This document shows, one piece after another, positions 30,848-39,865 of a stretch of DNA of 64,000 bases (positions are counted from its first letter, which is position 1; each line of letters starts with the position of its first letter). The notes below the pieces were generated by a model that did not search any database, was not told where the DNA came from, and worked only from the letters and a program-made list of their open reading frames with translations. Source of the stretch: Halobacillus amylolyticus. Its GTDB lineage: Bacteria; Bacillota; Bacilli; Bacillales; Halobacillaceae. The translations under genes and the position numbers were made by a program. Where the stretch lies: contig NZ_CP095075.1 of assembly GCF_022921115.1 (NCBI RefSeq), forward strand, positions 186,001 through 250,000, written 5' to 3'.

Positions 30848-31402
30848 ATGTGGAAAATAATAACGATATCCTTATTGAGTGGTACATTTCTTAGCGGTTG
30901 TCAAGCTGAGGAGCCAGCAGAAACAGGAGAAGGCAGTTACTTATATGAACCTGTTGAATACGGAGATAAAGAAGCAGAAGACCATGATGGGAGAATCCCG
31001 ACAGGGGAAGACAGTTACTTCAAACGTAGAACAGATGAAGAAATGCGTAATACGAAATATAACGAATCCAACCGCTCTCACGATAACGATTTCAACAATG
31101 AAGATGCGATGGAAATTACTCATGCAGTAAACGAATTTGACGAGGTCACACAAACGCAGACTTTTACGAATGGGGAAAGAGTATATGTAGCTGTGATGAT
31201 TAACCCTTATGATCGCAGAAATGGTCAGGTGGTTAATAAAGTTCGTGAAAAAGTGGAGTCAATGACAGATCTTCCGGTGATTGTCTACTCAAACAATAGT
31301 CAATGGGAAGATATGAAAGACATGAATGCAAGACTGAAAGCCACACAAGCACCAGAGAACATTAGGGAAAGAGTAACGAATTTCTTCAAGCAAAACAAAT
31401 AA
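30848..31402 (+). CDS. YhcN/YlaJ-family sporulation lipoprotein (CoxA-like)
   Basis: A 184-residue secreted lipoprotein. The signal peptide ends in the lipobox LSGC, with Cys18 as the lipid-modified residue. An acidic linker is followed by the YhcN domain (about 85-180, containing ERVYVAVMINPYDRRNGQVV). In B. subtilis the CoxA cortex lipoprotein of this family sits between safA and yebC, matching this position. Expression in the forespore is expected but not shown. Confidence 0.8.
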   Translation: MWKIITISLLSGTFLSGCQAEEPAETGEGSYLYEPVEYGDKEAEDHDGRIPTGEDSYFKRRTDEEMRNTKYNESNRSHDNDFNNEDAMEITHAVNEFDEVTQTQTFTNGERVYVAVMINPYDRRNGQVVNKVREKVESMTDLPVIVYSNNSQWEDMKDMNARLKATQAPENIRERVTNFFKQNK

Positions 31403-31480
31403 CCTTGATTCTTAAAATCGATATGAAAATGTGATATATTGTTGTAGGATAAACTTGCTCTGAGGAGAGGAGAACTACCT

Positions 31481-32233
31481 ATGGCTGGACATTCGAAATG
31501 GAATAATATTAAACGTCGTAAAGGGGCACAAGATGCCAAACGCGGCAAAATTTTTATGAGGCTCGCCCGTGAAATTTTCATGGCTGCCAAAGAAGGCGGC
31601 GGAGACCCTGATATGAATTCGAACCTTCGTTTAGCAGTAGATAAAGCGAAGTCTAACAATATGCCAAACGAGAATATAGATCGTGCGATTAAAAAGGCAA
31701 CCGGAGACCTTGATGGGGTTCATTACGAAGAATTCACGTACGAAGGGTATGGTCCAGGTGGTGTTGCTGTTATGGTGAAAGTGTTAACAGATAATAAAAA
31801 TCGAACCGCTGCGGATGTGCGTCACGCTTTTAACAAAAATGATGGGAACTTGGGTGAAAATGGCTGTGTGTCATTTATGTTTGATCGTAAAGGCTATCTC
31901 GTCATTGACAGGGAGACAACTAATATAGACGAAGAAGAGCTGATGCTTGAGGTCATTGAAGCGGGTGCAGAGGAAATGGAAACGGGTGAAGAACAATTTG
32001 AAATCTTCACTACTCCAGAAGCCTTTACTGCAGTAAAAGCAGCTCTCGAAGCAAGCGGTCATACTTTTGAGACTTCGGAAGTAACGATGTTTCCAACCAC
32101 TTATACACCGCTTGAGCAAGAAGGCGTGGAAAAAATGTTAAAGCTTATCGATATGCTTGAGGATAACGATGATGTCCAGGACATTTATCATAACTTAGAT
32201 GCTGATGACGAAATTCTTGAACAACTCTCATAA
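31481..32233 (+). CDS. yebC: YebC/PmpR-family protein; 3' end is the element attachment site
   Basis: A 250-residue YebC family member (YrbC in B. subtilis), with the N-terminus [20 protein letters not shown] and the conserved [12 protein letters not shown] and [14 protein letters not shown] segments. Family members act as transcription regulators or as translation factors that relieve ribosome stalling. The final about 19 codons lie inside the 96-bp attL repeat, so integration left a complete coding sequence. The native terminator right arm is now 16.7 kb away. Confidence 0.95.
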   Translation: MAGHSKWNNIKRRKGAQDAKRGKIFMRLAREIFMAAKEGGGDPDMNSNLRLAVDKAKSNNMPNENIDRAIKKATGDLDGVHYEEFTYEGYGPGGVAVMVKVLTDNKNRTAADVRHAFNKNDGNLGENGCVSFMFDRKGYLVIDRETTNIDEEELMLEVIEAGAEEMETGEEQFEIFTTPEAFTAVKAALEASGHTFETSEVTMFPTTYTPLEQEGVEKMLKLIDMLEDNDDVQDIYHNLDADDEILEQLS

Positions 32234-32272
32234 GATGAATCCTCATTTATAATAGCTTCTGTTTCTGTACAT
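32177..32272 (+). repeat. attL: 96-bp direct repeat, left copy
   Basis: It starts CAGGACATTTATCATAACTT within yebC and ends GCTTCTGTTTCTGTACAT. It is identical to 48871-48966. It contains the yebC stop codon and the left arm of its terminator. Beyond it the element sequence offers only a weak replacement arm (AAACAGAA at 32289-32296). Confidence 0.95.
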
Positions 32273-32433
32273 TTTGGGAAGTTCAAAAAAACAGAAATCA
32301 GGCTAAAAAGTCGAGAGTTTATGATATACATGAGCTATTTTCGAGTATCTAATTGTGATAAATAAAATAACCGTATATTTAAGGTCAATGACACCTTTCT
32401 TGTGTAGAAAAAATTACATGAGGGAGGTGTTTT

Positions 32434-33369
32434 TTGTTGTTGCTGGACGATTTATTTAAAGAGTATTGCTTTGAAATTGAAGTAAGGGGATATACCAACC
32501 GAACGATTAAAAGCTATCGACAATCGGTTAATAGGATGATGATATACCTCCAAAAAACTCACAAAATTACAATGTTAGATGAGATTAAGACAAAGCATTT
32601 AAAGAGTTATTTTCTTCATCTGAAAAGTAAGGGGAGAAAAGAAAGTTACATCAACTCGATTCACCGAACTATACGTTCTTTCTTCCGATACTGTGAGCAA
32701 GAGGAATATTTAACTGAATCAGAAAATCCAGTCAATAATTTATCATGGATTAAGCAACCAAATACATTAATTGAGACATTTAATGACGGTGAACTTAGGG
32801 GTATGTTAAACGCTTATGATGCTAAAACGTTCTTAAATTGCCGCAACAAAGTAATCATAATGGCTTTGTGTGATCTTGGCATAAGAAATTTTGAGTTGTG
32901 TTCTTTATCCTCAGATAACGTTATGGAAACTACAGTCAAGATTTACGGTAAAGGTAAGAAAGAGCGATACATTTACATTAGTCCCATGCTAAAAAAATTC
33001 ATGATTAAATATGAACGGCTAAAAAATAGCTACTTTAGGGATCGAGTTATAGAGTATAACAACTACTTCTTATCGTTTACAGGCAGGCCATTAACCTTAG
33101 AAGCTGTTGAGCGTATCGTCAAGTTGGCTGGAGAGAAAGCGAAGGTTAGAAGTCATATTCGATGTTCTCCGCATACTCTAAGACATTACTTTAGTCAGAA
33201 GCAATTGGAGTTAGGGGCTGATGTTTATTCTATATCCGTCCTGTTGGGTCATGAATCAATTGACGTTACGAAAAGGTATCTCCAATCCATTGAGAAACAG
33301 AAAATTGTTCATAATGCGGTGAAAACAAGTCCATTGATGAACTTGACTAAAGGGAGGACTAAGAATTGA
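32434..33369 (+). CDS. int: Tyrosine recombinase (integrase)
   Basis: A 311-residue site-specific recombinase of the XerC/phage integrase family. The N-terminal SAM-like core-binding domain spans about residues 5-90. Catalytic residues visible are Arg151 in GIRNFEL, Lys in YGKGKKERYI, His247 and Arg250 in HTLRHY, His273 in LLGHES and Tyr282 in TKRYLQS. The start is TTG after GAGGGAGG. It lies 160 bp inside attL, the usual place for the enzyme that catalysed integration into yebC. Confidence 0.95.
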   Translation: MLLLDDLFKEYCFEIEVRGYTNRTIKSYRQSVNRMMIYLQKTHKITMLDEIKTKHLKSYFLHLKSKGRKESYINSIHRTIRSFFRYCEQEEYLTESENPVNNLSWIKQPNTLIETFNDGELRGMLNAYDAKTFLNCRNKVIIMALCDLGIRNFELCSLSSDNVMETTVKIYGKGKKERYIYISPMLKKFMIKYERLKNSYFRDRVIEYNNYFLSFTGRPLTLEAVERIVKLAGEKAKVRSHIRCSPHTLRHYFSQKQLELGADVYSISVLLGHESIDVTKRYLQSIEKQKIVHNAVKTSPLMNLTKGRTKN

Positions 33370-33536
33370 GGGTAACTAATCAATCTGAGTTACAAACAAT
33401 CGTTATTGAAGCCTCATATGATGAAGCAGCAAAGATAAAAAATGCTTTGCATTGCTGGGCAAAATTAGCGGAGGACAAACAAGCTAGGAAATTGCTTGAA
33501 CAGGTTAGTAATCCAGAACTTAAATTAAACAAATAA
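33366..33536 (+). CDS. Small hypothetical protein (56 aa)
   Basis: A short gene starting at a TTG that overlaps the integrase stop, with a good GGGAGG site 8 bases upstream. The product is a helical, charged protein (sequence begins LRVTNQSELQTIVIEAS and ends with NPELKLNK). Coupling to int suggests a possible accessory such as an excisionase, but nothing in the sequence proves this. Confidence 0.6.
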   Translation: MRVTNQSELQTIVIEASYDEAAKIKNALHCWAKLAEDKQARKLLEQVSNPELKLNK

Positions 33537-33557
33537 ATGAAATAAGGAGAGGTTCAG

Positions 33558-33752
33558 ATGGAAAATAGTCTTATCTCAAAAGGAATTATTGTAGGGGAAA
33601 ATGAAAATGAGTTTGTTCCAAATACGGAAGGCTGCAAGGCGGTTATTGTCGATCAAGAGGAAATGGACTACAACGAGCAATATTATTTAGCTTACCTTCC
33701 TGAGTTAGATGAAGAAATATGGCTTGCAGATAACGAATTTACTCTAATTTAA
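33558..33752 (+). CDS. Small acidic hypothetical protein (64 aa)
   Basis: A 64-residue acidic protein with AAGGAGAGG before its ATG. It contains NTEGCKAVIVDQEEMDYNEQ and ends FTLI. No domain is recognised. It belongs to the early, integrase-proximal group of the element and is followed by a hairpin. Confidence 0.6.
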   Translation: MENSLISKGIIVGENENEFVPNTEGCKAVIVDQEEMDYNEQYYLAYLPELDEEIWLADNEFTLI

Positions 33753-33762
33753 ACAAAAATAA

Positions 33763-33795
33763 AGAGGGGTAGAGACGGCAATCTCTTTCCCCTCT
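33763..33795 (+). terminator. Hairpin after the early small genes
   Basis: AGAGGGG and CCCCTCT arms with an inner GAGA/TCTC stem; no T-run follows, so termination is uncertain. Confidence 0.45.
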
Positions 33796-33938
33796 ATTGG
33801 CGTATCGCACCATACTGCAACTCGCCAGTTAACCAATGTAATGTTATTATAACAGACCTTCAAAAAATAGGAAAGTTATAAATTGGTGTGGTATGCCTTC
33901 ATGACAGAACTAACGTTCGTATATGGAGGTAATGGAGA

Positions 33939-34769
33939 ATGTTTACAAGTGGGGAAGTAAAGAAATTTAAAAAGCTATCTCAATTTAAAGATATAGAAGG
34001 TTTTAACAACTCATTCGAGCAACATATGGTCGATCACAAGGACTCATTTACTAAAAGTGAAATGGTGGCTCTTAGAAGGCTTGTACGCTTTTCTTGTAAG
34101 GTTGCAGGGGTTTGCTATGCAAAGATACAAACAATCGTCTCAGCTACCCATGAAAAGGGTGATCTAGGTGGTATAAGTCGATCTAGCTTTGAACGTATGT
34201 TAAGGAAGGCTAAAAAGCTCAACATTGTCTCAGTACATAACACCATGAGGAAAGGTAAGAAAGGACATAACGTGTATGTTTTCAATCGTTACAAGTCCGT
34301 TAAACAGAAGGTTGTTTCTTTTCCTTCTAATAATGAAGTAGTGAATGATGAGAAAATTGACGTATCGAAAACTAGCAATCTTTTAGAATCTATCAATCCT
34401 TTAAAAGAACGTAAGGGATTCGAAAATCATTTAAGCCATCAATATGTATCAAGTAATATTCCTAAACAGCTAACTAATACAGTTAGAAGTCATTTTGACT
34501 GTGCTGAAACGATTTATAAAGTATGGAATAGACTAACCCTTGCTACACGTAAACAAGGCTCAGAGTGGCTTAAATTTGACTATATTGAGGAATATGCTGC
34601 AACTTATAGGGAAGTAATTGATAAATATAAGCAAAAACGGATTAGAGGGGATCTTTTTGGGTATCTGTACGGATCTTTTTGTAATAAGACTGGTGAAATT
34701 ATTCGGAGGTTAAACGCTGATAAATCAGTATTATTCAGCATGTTTAAAGAAGTTTTTGAGGAAATTTAA
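33939..34769 (+). CDS. Putative winged-helix DNA-binding protein
   Basis: A 276-residue protein with a ribosome site GGAGG upstream. Residues about 55-115 (VCYAKIQTIVSATHEKGDLG, then SRSSFERMLRKAKKLNIVSV) look like a winged-helix domain of the kind found in replication initiators and phage/plasmid regulators of Firmicutes. A central low-complexity linker (about 130-170) separates it from a helical C-terminal part. It precedes the RNA polymerase gene and may regulate it or bind the origin; both are inferences. Confidence 0.6.
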   Translation: MFTSGEVKKFKKLSQFKDIEGFNNSFEQHMVDHKDSFTKSEMVALRRLVRFSCKVAGVCYAKIQTIVSATHEKGDLGGISRSSFERMLRKAKKLNIVSVHNTMRKGKKGHNVYVFNRYKSVKQKVVSFPSNNEVVNDEKIDVSKTSNLLESINPLKERKGFENHLSHQYVSSNIPKQLTNTVRSHFDCAETIYKVWNRLTLATRKQGSEWLKFDYIEEYAATYREVIDKYKQKRIRGDLFGYLYGSFCNKTGEIIRRLNADKSVLFSMFKEVFEEI

Positions 34770-34799
34770 AAAAAGATACAAAAAAATCTCTTAAAAAGG

Positions 34800-34828
34800 T
34801 TGCAATTAAGAGTTAGATAGTTTAATAT
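34800..34828 (+). promoter_or_regulatory. Weak candidate promoter before the RNA polymerase gene
   Basis: TTGCAA at 34800-34805 and TAATAT at 34823-34828 are spaced by 17 bp; each has four of six consensus bases. The 234-bp gap 34770-35003 holds no gene. Confidence 0.3.
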
Positions 34829-35003
34829 TGAGTCAGGTGTCTGCAAGCGATAAAAATACTTATAGCATTTTCTCAATTCCTAAGTCGAAGTTTACACGAT
34901 AGAGAATGAGAAGTCAAGCCTTTAAGGGGGATTTTATAGAAAAGATGAAAAAACTTTGTTGTGAGTAGGTTTAGTCAATGGACAAATAAAAAGGAGAGGT
35001 TAA

Positions 35004-37592
35004 ATGAAGAAGGAAAAAAAGAAAGGATTAGACAAACAGGTTTACATTTATTCAGTAAGCTCCAATGCATTCTTTAATGATACGGAACACGCTATTCATA
35101 AGGTATTGATTGAGGAGAAGGATTTTAAGGAACAGCTTAAAAAATTGTATAATGAGAAATACAAAGACATATTAAAGGAAACAAACGAGCGTATCACTAC
35201 ATTGAATGAATGTTTAACAGAACAATTGAACAAAAACGAAGATAAGCGACAATTAAGGGAAGAATCACTACATAATAAAAATAAGGTTGGTATATTCGAT
35301 TCTGTACTTACTAGGACGTTGAAAGATGAGAAAGATGATAGCAATGAAACAGATGATATTATCATTGTTCGCACATATCACTATGACATATTAAAAGATT
35401 TGATACATAAAGGATTTACAAGTCCTTCTGGTGAGGAATACATATATTTTACGTCCAGTGCTGGTGGTATTCGAGACAAAAAGTCCATGTGGATTAAGAA
35501 ATCTAAATGGGATAAACACAAAGATGCCTTAACGAATGGATTAAATAGGGGAAAAATCAATAATACAAAGGTTGGAGAAGATAAAGAAGGCAATCCGCTT
35601 TACGGAATGGTAACGAATAAGTGGGCTTCATATCTCGCCATGACGGCAACCGCAAGTATTCCTTTTGATGACTTCAACATAGATGAAGTTATTGTATGTG
35701 ACGATCTTACTATGGACGTAACTGGTAAGGTTGATTTTATGGATAAGGATTATACTATTACACCACAAGTTACAAGGTCATTGCCTATGGACGTTAATGA
35801 TGGTGTGGGGCTTTATCAATCAGATAATGATGACGATAAGAATTTCCAATTTAGGTCTGTATGGCAGAAAGGGCTTTTATCTCCTTACAATCTACATAAA
35901 CATGCAGAAAAATGTGGCAACTATAAGGTTAAAGATATTTATGGTGATTACCATGATATTCGTAACGTGAAGATCGTTCTAACTAAGAGCCAATTTAAGG
36001 CGTGGAAATTCTGGAATAGTTGGGAAGAGTTTAAGCAAGATTTTAGAGATAATAAATGTGTGGCTGCCAAACTAAATGAGGAAGGTGATAAAGATTCATT
36101 TGGTGACAGTTACTTAAACTACCAGTATCTTCAAACGTTGACTGACGTATCTGATAGCGAATTAGAAGCACTTACAAAGCAAACTGTAACAGATATTAAT
36201 TTAATGGGTAACGATCAAGATACAATGCTTAAGATGTTAGGAGCAGATGAAGGGAAAGAGAAATTAAATCCCTTTCAACAAAGTTTACTTACATATCCAG
36301 AGCTACTGAATGATAAGTACAGTCGTGACATTGTAATGAAGAAAAGACGTTCTATGATTAAGAAAGCGAAAGGTGCAAAACTTTCTGTACCTGCAAAATA
36401 CACATACATATTGCCAGACCTGTATCAATATTGTGAATGGTTGTTTACAGGAGAGCCGACACCATTATTAGGAAAAGATGAAGTGTTCTGTGACCTGTAT
36501 CCTAGTGGAAAGACATGCGTAAATCGTTCCCCCCACTTATACAGAGAGCATTTAATTAAACAGAATACGATAGATGACGACAAGAAAGAATGGTTTAAGA
36601 CAAACGCTGTTTACATAGGTACATCATTCGCCCCTAAGTTATTAATGTGTGATTTTGATGGCGATAAAATTAGCATCCATGAGCCGGATAGCAATTTTGT
36701 ACAAATAGCAGAACGTAATATGCTTAACGATAATATTGTACCTTTGTATTACGATGAACCGACTGCTAATCCTCAACCAGTTACAGATGAGAATATTTAT
36801 GATTGTCTGATTAATTCGTACAAAATTAATATTGGATCGAAGTCAAACGAGATCAGCCGTTTCTGGAATGGGGATACTTCTAATTTAGACGTTGTTAAAT
36901 GGTTGGTGTATGAGAACAATATGATGATCGATTACGCAAAAAATCTTTGGCTTCCGACAAGACCACCAAAAGTTACTAAAATTATTAAGGAAAATATCAG
37001 TGGTAAAGTTCCTAAGTTTTTCATCTGGGCAAAGGGTAAGAAAGTAAGTCAAGTTGCTAAAACAAATAAATCCACTGTGAACAGGATTAGAAAATTCATT
37101 CCAACCAATAACATTGATAATCAAGATGTGAATGGTGAATTTAATTGGAGGATGCTTACAACTAATCCTGATCCTAAGAAGAAAATTAATAAGAACAACC
37201 TTATCATTAACAGATACACTCAATTAGATCAGAAAAAGAATATGTTTATGAAGAATATGGATGATGGCACGAAAAAAGGTGAATTGTACGTGTACAAAAT
37301 GATAAGGGAAGAATTACTACATATTAACAAAGACCCTTTTAAAGTGGCTGATGTACTTGTTAAACACTTGTATGAGGATACGGATAGTGCGTTTAAAGCT
37401 ACTCTTTGGGAATGTTTTGGTAAAGAATTACTACATAACTTGAAACACAATACGAAGAATACAAAGCAATGCGTGGACTGTCATACACGAATTAAAAACG
37501 TTACCAATAAGGAACGTTGTGAAGAATGTGCTGGTACACATAAAAAAGAATATGATAAAGATTATCGAAAAAGTAAACTTAATGCTTCATAA
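35004..37592 (+). CDS. Single-chain two-barrel RNA polymerase (YonO/QDE-1-like)
   Basis: An 862-residue protein. The catalytic metal motif DFDGD is at residues 550-554 within LLMCDFDGDKISIHEP. It follows NRSPHLYRE at 507-515, exactly as NRAPTLHR precedes NADFDGDQMAVH in the beta-prime subunit of cellular RNA polymerase. Upstream signatures match the RdRP/YonO class: SSAGGIRDKKSMWIKKSKW, NDGVG (265-269), FQFRSVWQKGLL with Lys289 and LTKSQFKAW with Lys328 and Lys332, the candidate barrel-1 lysines. The C-terminus has a zinc ribbon (Cys823, 826, 839, 842). YonO of SP-beta (about 900 residues) is a proven DNA-dependent RNA polymerase of this class. Here a role in transcribing the element's own genes is inferred. 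Ribosome site GGAGAGG. Confidence 0.85.
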   Translation: MKKEKKKGLDKQVYIYSVSSNAFFNDTEHAIHKVLIEEKDFKEQLKKLYNEKYKDILKETNERITTLNECLTEQLNKNEDKRQLREESLHNKNKVGIFDSVLTRTLKDEKDDSNETDDIIIVRTYHYDILKDLIHKGFTSPSGEEYIYFTSSAGGIRDKKSMWIKKSKWDKHKDALTNGLNRGKINNTKVGEDKEGNPLYGMVTNKWASYLAMTATASIPFDDFNIDEVIVCDDLTMDVTGKVDFMDKDYTITPQVTRSLPMDVNDGVGLYQSDNDDDKNFQFRSVWQKGLLSPYNLHKHAEKCGNYKVKDIYGDYHDIRNVKIVLTKSQFKAWKFWNSWEEFKQDFRDNKCVAAKLNEEGDKDSFGDSYLNYQYLQTLTDVSDSELEALTKQTVTDINLMGNDQDTMLKMLGADEGKEKLNPFQQSLLTYPELLNDKYSRDIVMKKRRSMIKKAKGAKLSVPAKYTYILPDLYQYCEWLFTGEPTPLLGKDEVFCDLYPSGKTCVNRSPHLYREHLIKQNTIDDDKKEWFKTNAVYIGTSFAPKLLMCDFDGDKISIHEPDSNFVQIAERNMLNDNIVPLYYDEPTANPQPVTDENIYDCLINSYKINIGSKSNEISRFWNGDTSNLDVVKWLVYENNMMIDYAKNLWLPTRPPKVTKIIKENISGKVPKFFIWAKGKKVSQVAKTNKSTVNRIRKFIPTNNIDNQDVNGEFNWRMLTTNPDPKKKINKNNLIINRYTQLDQKKNMFMKNMDDGTKKGELYVYKMIREELLHINKDPFKVADVLVKHLYEDTDSAFKATLWECFGKELLHNLKHNTKNTKQCVDCHTRIKNVTNKERCEECAGTHKKEYDKDYRKSKLNAS

Positions 37593-38039
37593 ACCTTGCT
37601 ATGATAGGGTTTATAAAAATAATTTACATATGTTACTGAAAAAATGGTGCAAAAGCCCCTTGTTTAAGGGGTTCCCCTTTGTTCTTTAAAAATGTTCTCT
37701 AAGAGAAGGTAATTTTTAAACATATCATATTTTACTTTGTAAGTAAAGTGTTTTGTGTGGAATTTGACTTTCTTTTGTTCAATTCAATGTTATACATTGC
37801 TAATCCTCAATGTATCAACAGCTAATTTTATTAGATCGTTTTTCATCTTTATATACTCGGCTAAGTAGTCCTTTACTTGGTTTTGAGTCCTCTCTTTTTG
37901 AGTAGTCTGGTTTGTATTAATCGGACTACTACTCTATTTTTTAGTCACAAAAGTAACAAAAAGGGAGATTACAAGCACGTTATTAACGTTCTAAGACGTT
38001 GATATATATATTCAATCAATCAAAAAGGAGGAGTAAAAA
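37593..38039. other. 447-bp gap between RNA polymerase and scaffold genes
   Basis: The gap holds the hairpin at 37654 and a second one with GAGTAGT/ACTACTC arms and a TATTTTTTAG tail near 37898-37943. Three ACGTT words lie at about 37979-38006, just before the scaffold gene. No gene is supported. A promoter for the capsid genes, possibly one read by the element's own polymerase, would be expected here. Confidence 0.45.
37654..37684 (+). terminator. Hairpin after the RNA polymerase gene
   Basis: CCCCTT and AAGGGG arms around GTTT, followed by TTCCCCTTTG. It probably ends the polymerase transcript. Confidence 0.6.
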
Positions 38040-38474
38040 TTGAGTGAGGAAAACAAAGAGCAAGTATTTACTCAGGAGCAAATGGAGGAATTTAAGTCTA
38101 ATCTTTATCAAGATTGGCAAAAAGAACACCTTACCCCTGTTCAAACTGAACTAGAAGAGGTTAAGGGCAAGTTACCTGTCGAGAAAACTGAACAGGAATT
38201 AGCACTTGAGCAAAGAGAAAAAGATTTGTTTAAGCGTGAGGTTGGTGCTGAATTACAATCAGCAGGGCTAGGACAATTTAAAGATATTGTAAAGGTATCT
38301 GACGAACAGGAACTAGCTTCTACAATCAAACAACTGAATAAGGCGGTAAATGATATGAAGATTGACAACTCGTATCAGCCAAATAGCCACAAGCAAACTG
38401 ATGCTCTAACCGTAGCAAAAAAGAACGGTGACACACAAGGCATGTTGAAGTCGATTTTCGGCTTTAATTCATAA
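38040..38474 (+). CDS. Phage scaffold-like protein
   Basis: A 144-residue, acidic, highly helical protein (EELEEVKGKL..., residues 10-75 predicted coiled coil), starting at TTG after AAAGGAGGAG. Size, charge and position directly before the major capsid gene match DUF4355-type scaffold proteins, which guide procapsid assembly and leave before or during DNA packaging. No protease domain is fused to it. Confidence 0.75.
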   Translation: MSEENKEQVFTQEQMEEFKSNLYQDWQKEHLTPVQTELEEVKGKLPVEKTEQELALEQREKDLFKREVGAELQSAGLGQFKDIVKVSDEQELASTIKQLNKAVNDMKIDNSYQPNSHKQTDALTVAKKNGDTQGMLKSIFGFNS

Positions 38475-38515
38475 AATTATTAAATTTTTAACATGAGAAG
38501 GAGATGGAAAAATTA

Positions 38516-39376
38516 ATGGCATTTAACAGTCAAGATTTTGTACAGGGTCAAAGTTATGACCTATCCAGTATTATTACAGAGGTGAACAAGCAGAAAAATA
38601 GCTTTGTTCAATTTCTAATGAGTAAGCGAGTGAAGGCTTCTAACCCTCAAGTCCATTGGATTACAGAGGAAATTGCTGATTCAGCCGTAACACTTGCTGA
38701 GGGTGGAGATGCACCTGCCTATACTAAGGATACTCAAACACCTTTAGACAACTATTTAGAGTTGTTTGCGAATACGGCTACCGTTACAAATACGGCACAG
38801 GCCAGTAGTGCTGTAGGTGTTAGTGATCTTCTAACTAAAGAAGTGGAGAAGAAAACTAAAGCTATCAAGAATCTTATGGAAAATAAGATGATTCATGGCG
38901 TAAAAGGTTATGCTACTTCAACTTATAAAACTGGTGGTATCTTAGAGCAAGTTGACGCTGCTAACAAAGTTACAGGTACTTCTCTAACTAAAGCCAAGTT
39001 TGAATCAATGCTAGAAGCTATGTACAATGCAGGAGTTTCCGATAATATGCTAGTATTCTTACCGGCTAATATGAAGAAACTCGTAAACGGATTTGATTCT
39101 GTTGAGCATTATGCACGCGAGAAATTTCTAGGTTTTGATGCAGATGAATATATCACACCTTACGGAAATGCTTACTTTACTCTTTGTGAAGGGTTGGGGC
39201 AGGATAACATGTTTGTTGTCAATCCAGATTACGTTGAGTTTGCTGAGCTTATTCCACTAAACGGTAAGGTTGAAGCTTCAAGTGGCTCTAAACAGTCTGT
39301 GTACATTGAAACACAGTCAGGTATTAAATTGCTTAATCCTGCTGCTGCAGCAAGTTTCAAGAAGACAACTGCATAA
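38516..39376 (+). CDS. Major capsid protein (HK97-fold, SU10/DUF5309-like)
   Basis: A 286-residue protein starting MAFNSQDFVQGQSYDLSSII. VHWITEEIADSAVTLAEGGD (about 44-63), the long helical stretch SDLLTKEVEKKTKAIKNLM (about 103-121) and the C-terminal SVYIETQSGIKLLNPAAAAS are in keeping with major capsid proteins of the SU10 family. An in-frame ATG at 38504 directly abuts the AAGGAG site, so the later ATG is preferred. The scaffold gene lies 41 bp upstream. No capsid maturation protease gene is seen nearby. Confidence 0.8.
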   Translation: MAFNSQDFVQGQSYDLSSIITEVNKQKNSFVQFLMSKRVKASNPQVHWITEEIADSAVTLAEGGDAPAYTKDTQTPLDNYLELFANTATVTNTAQASSAVGVSDLLTKEVEKKTKAIKNLMENKMIHGVKGYATSTYKTGGILEQVDAANKVTGTSLTKAKFESMLEAMYNAGVSDNMLVFLPANMKKLVNGFDSVEHYAREKFLGFDADEYITPYGNAYFTLCEGLGQDNMFVVNPDYVEFAELIPLNGKVEASSGSKQSVYIETQSGIKLLNPAAAASFKKTTA

Positions 39377-39546
39377 TATATTTTACATAATTCAATAAAA
39401 ATTCTCAATACATATTGTATCTGACAAGTACATTGATGGAGGTTTGAGCGTTCCAAATCTTTGTACTTAAGACCTTCAAAAACGCTCATTTTACAACATA
39501 TCCCCATGTTGTAAGTCGGTTTTCTTTAAATAAAATTGACCTATTC

Positions 39547-39590
39547 ACAGGTGAGCCTAATAGGGGGGCTTGCCTGTATATATTTTTTTG
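39547..39590 (+). terminator. Intrinsic terminator after the capsid gene
   Basis: ACAGGTGAGCC pairs with GGCTTGCCTGT (11 bp with two GU pairs), followed by ATATATTTTTTTG. Two further small hairpins (GAGCGTT/AACGCTC and ACAACAT/ATGTTGT) lie at 39446-39520 in the same gap. Confidence 0.85.
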
Positions 39591-39617
39591 TCACATGAGT
39601 AAAGGAGGAATAAAAAA

Positions 39618-39824
39618 ATGAGCATTAAAGAGGAAATGGAATATTATCGGGATCTTAGGCGACATAACAAGGTTAGGTTAGAGGATATTGCAAATTATTG
39701 TAACTGTTCTCATTCTTATCTGTCCTTAATTGAACGTGGAAAAAGGAATCCTAATGTTAATCCTGGCATTGTTAGGCGGTATAAGGAGTACATAGAAAAA
39801 CAAATTGCTGAACTAGGTTTATGA
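39618..39824 (+). CDS. Xre-family helix-turn-helix regulator
   Basis: A 68-residue protein consisting almost only of a Cro/C1-type helix-turn-helix: VRLEDIANYCNCSHSYLSLI (about 22-41) then ERGKRNPN. AAAGGAGGAAT lies before the ATG. It directly precedes the helicase gene and is a candidate switch for replication, analogous to repressors or activators of phage satellites. Confidence 0.8.
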   Translation: MSIKEEMEYYRDLRRHNKVRLEDIANYCNCSHSYLSLIERGKRNPNVNPGIVRRYKEYIEKQIAELGL

Positions 39825-39865
39825 AATATATAAAATAGAGATCAAAAGAGGAGATGGAAACTAAA

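Noticed and set aside
35004..37592. Replication initiator or DNA primase instead of an RNA polymerase
   Set aside because: No TOPRIM, AEP or rolling-circle motifs are visible, while the NRSP...DFDGD pair and RdRP-like upstream motifs match two-barrel RNA polymerases.
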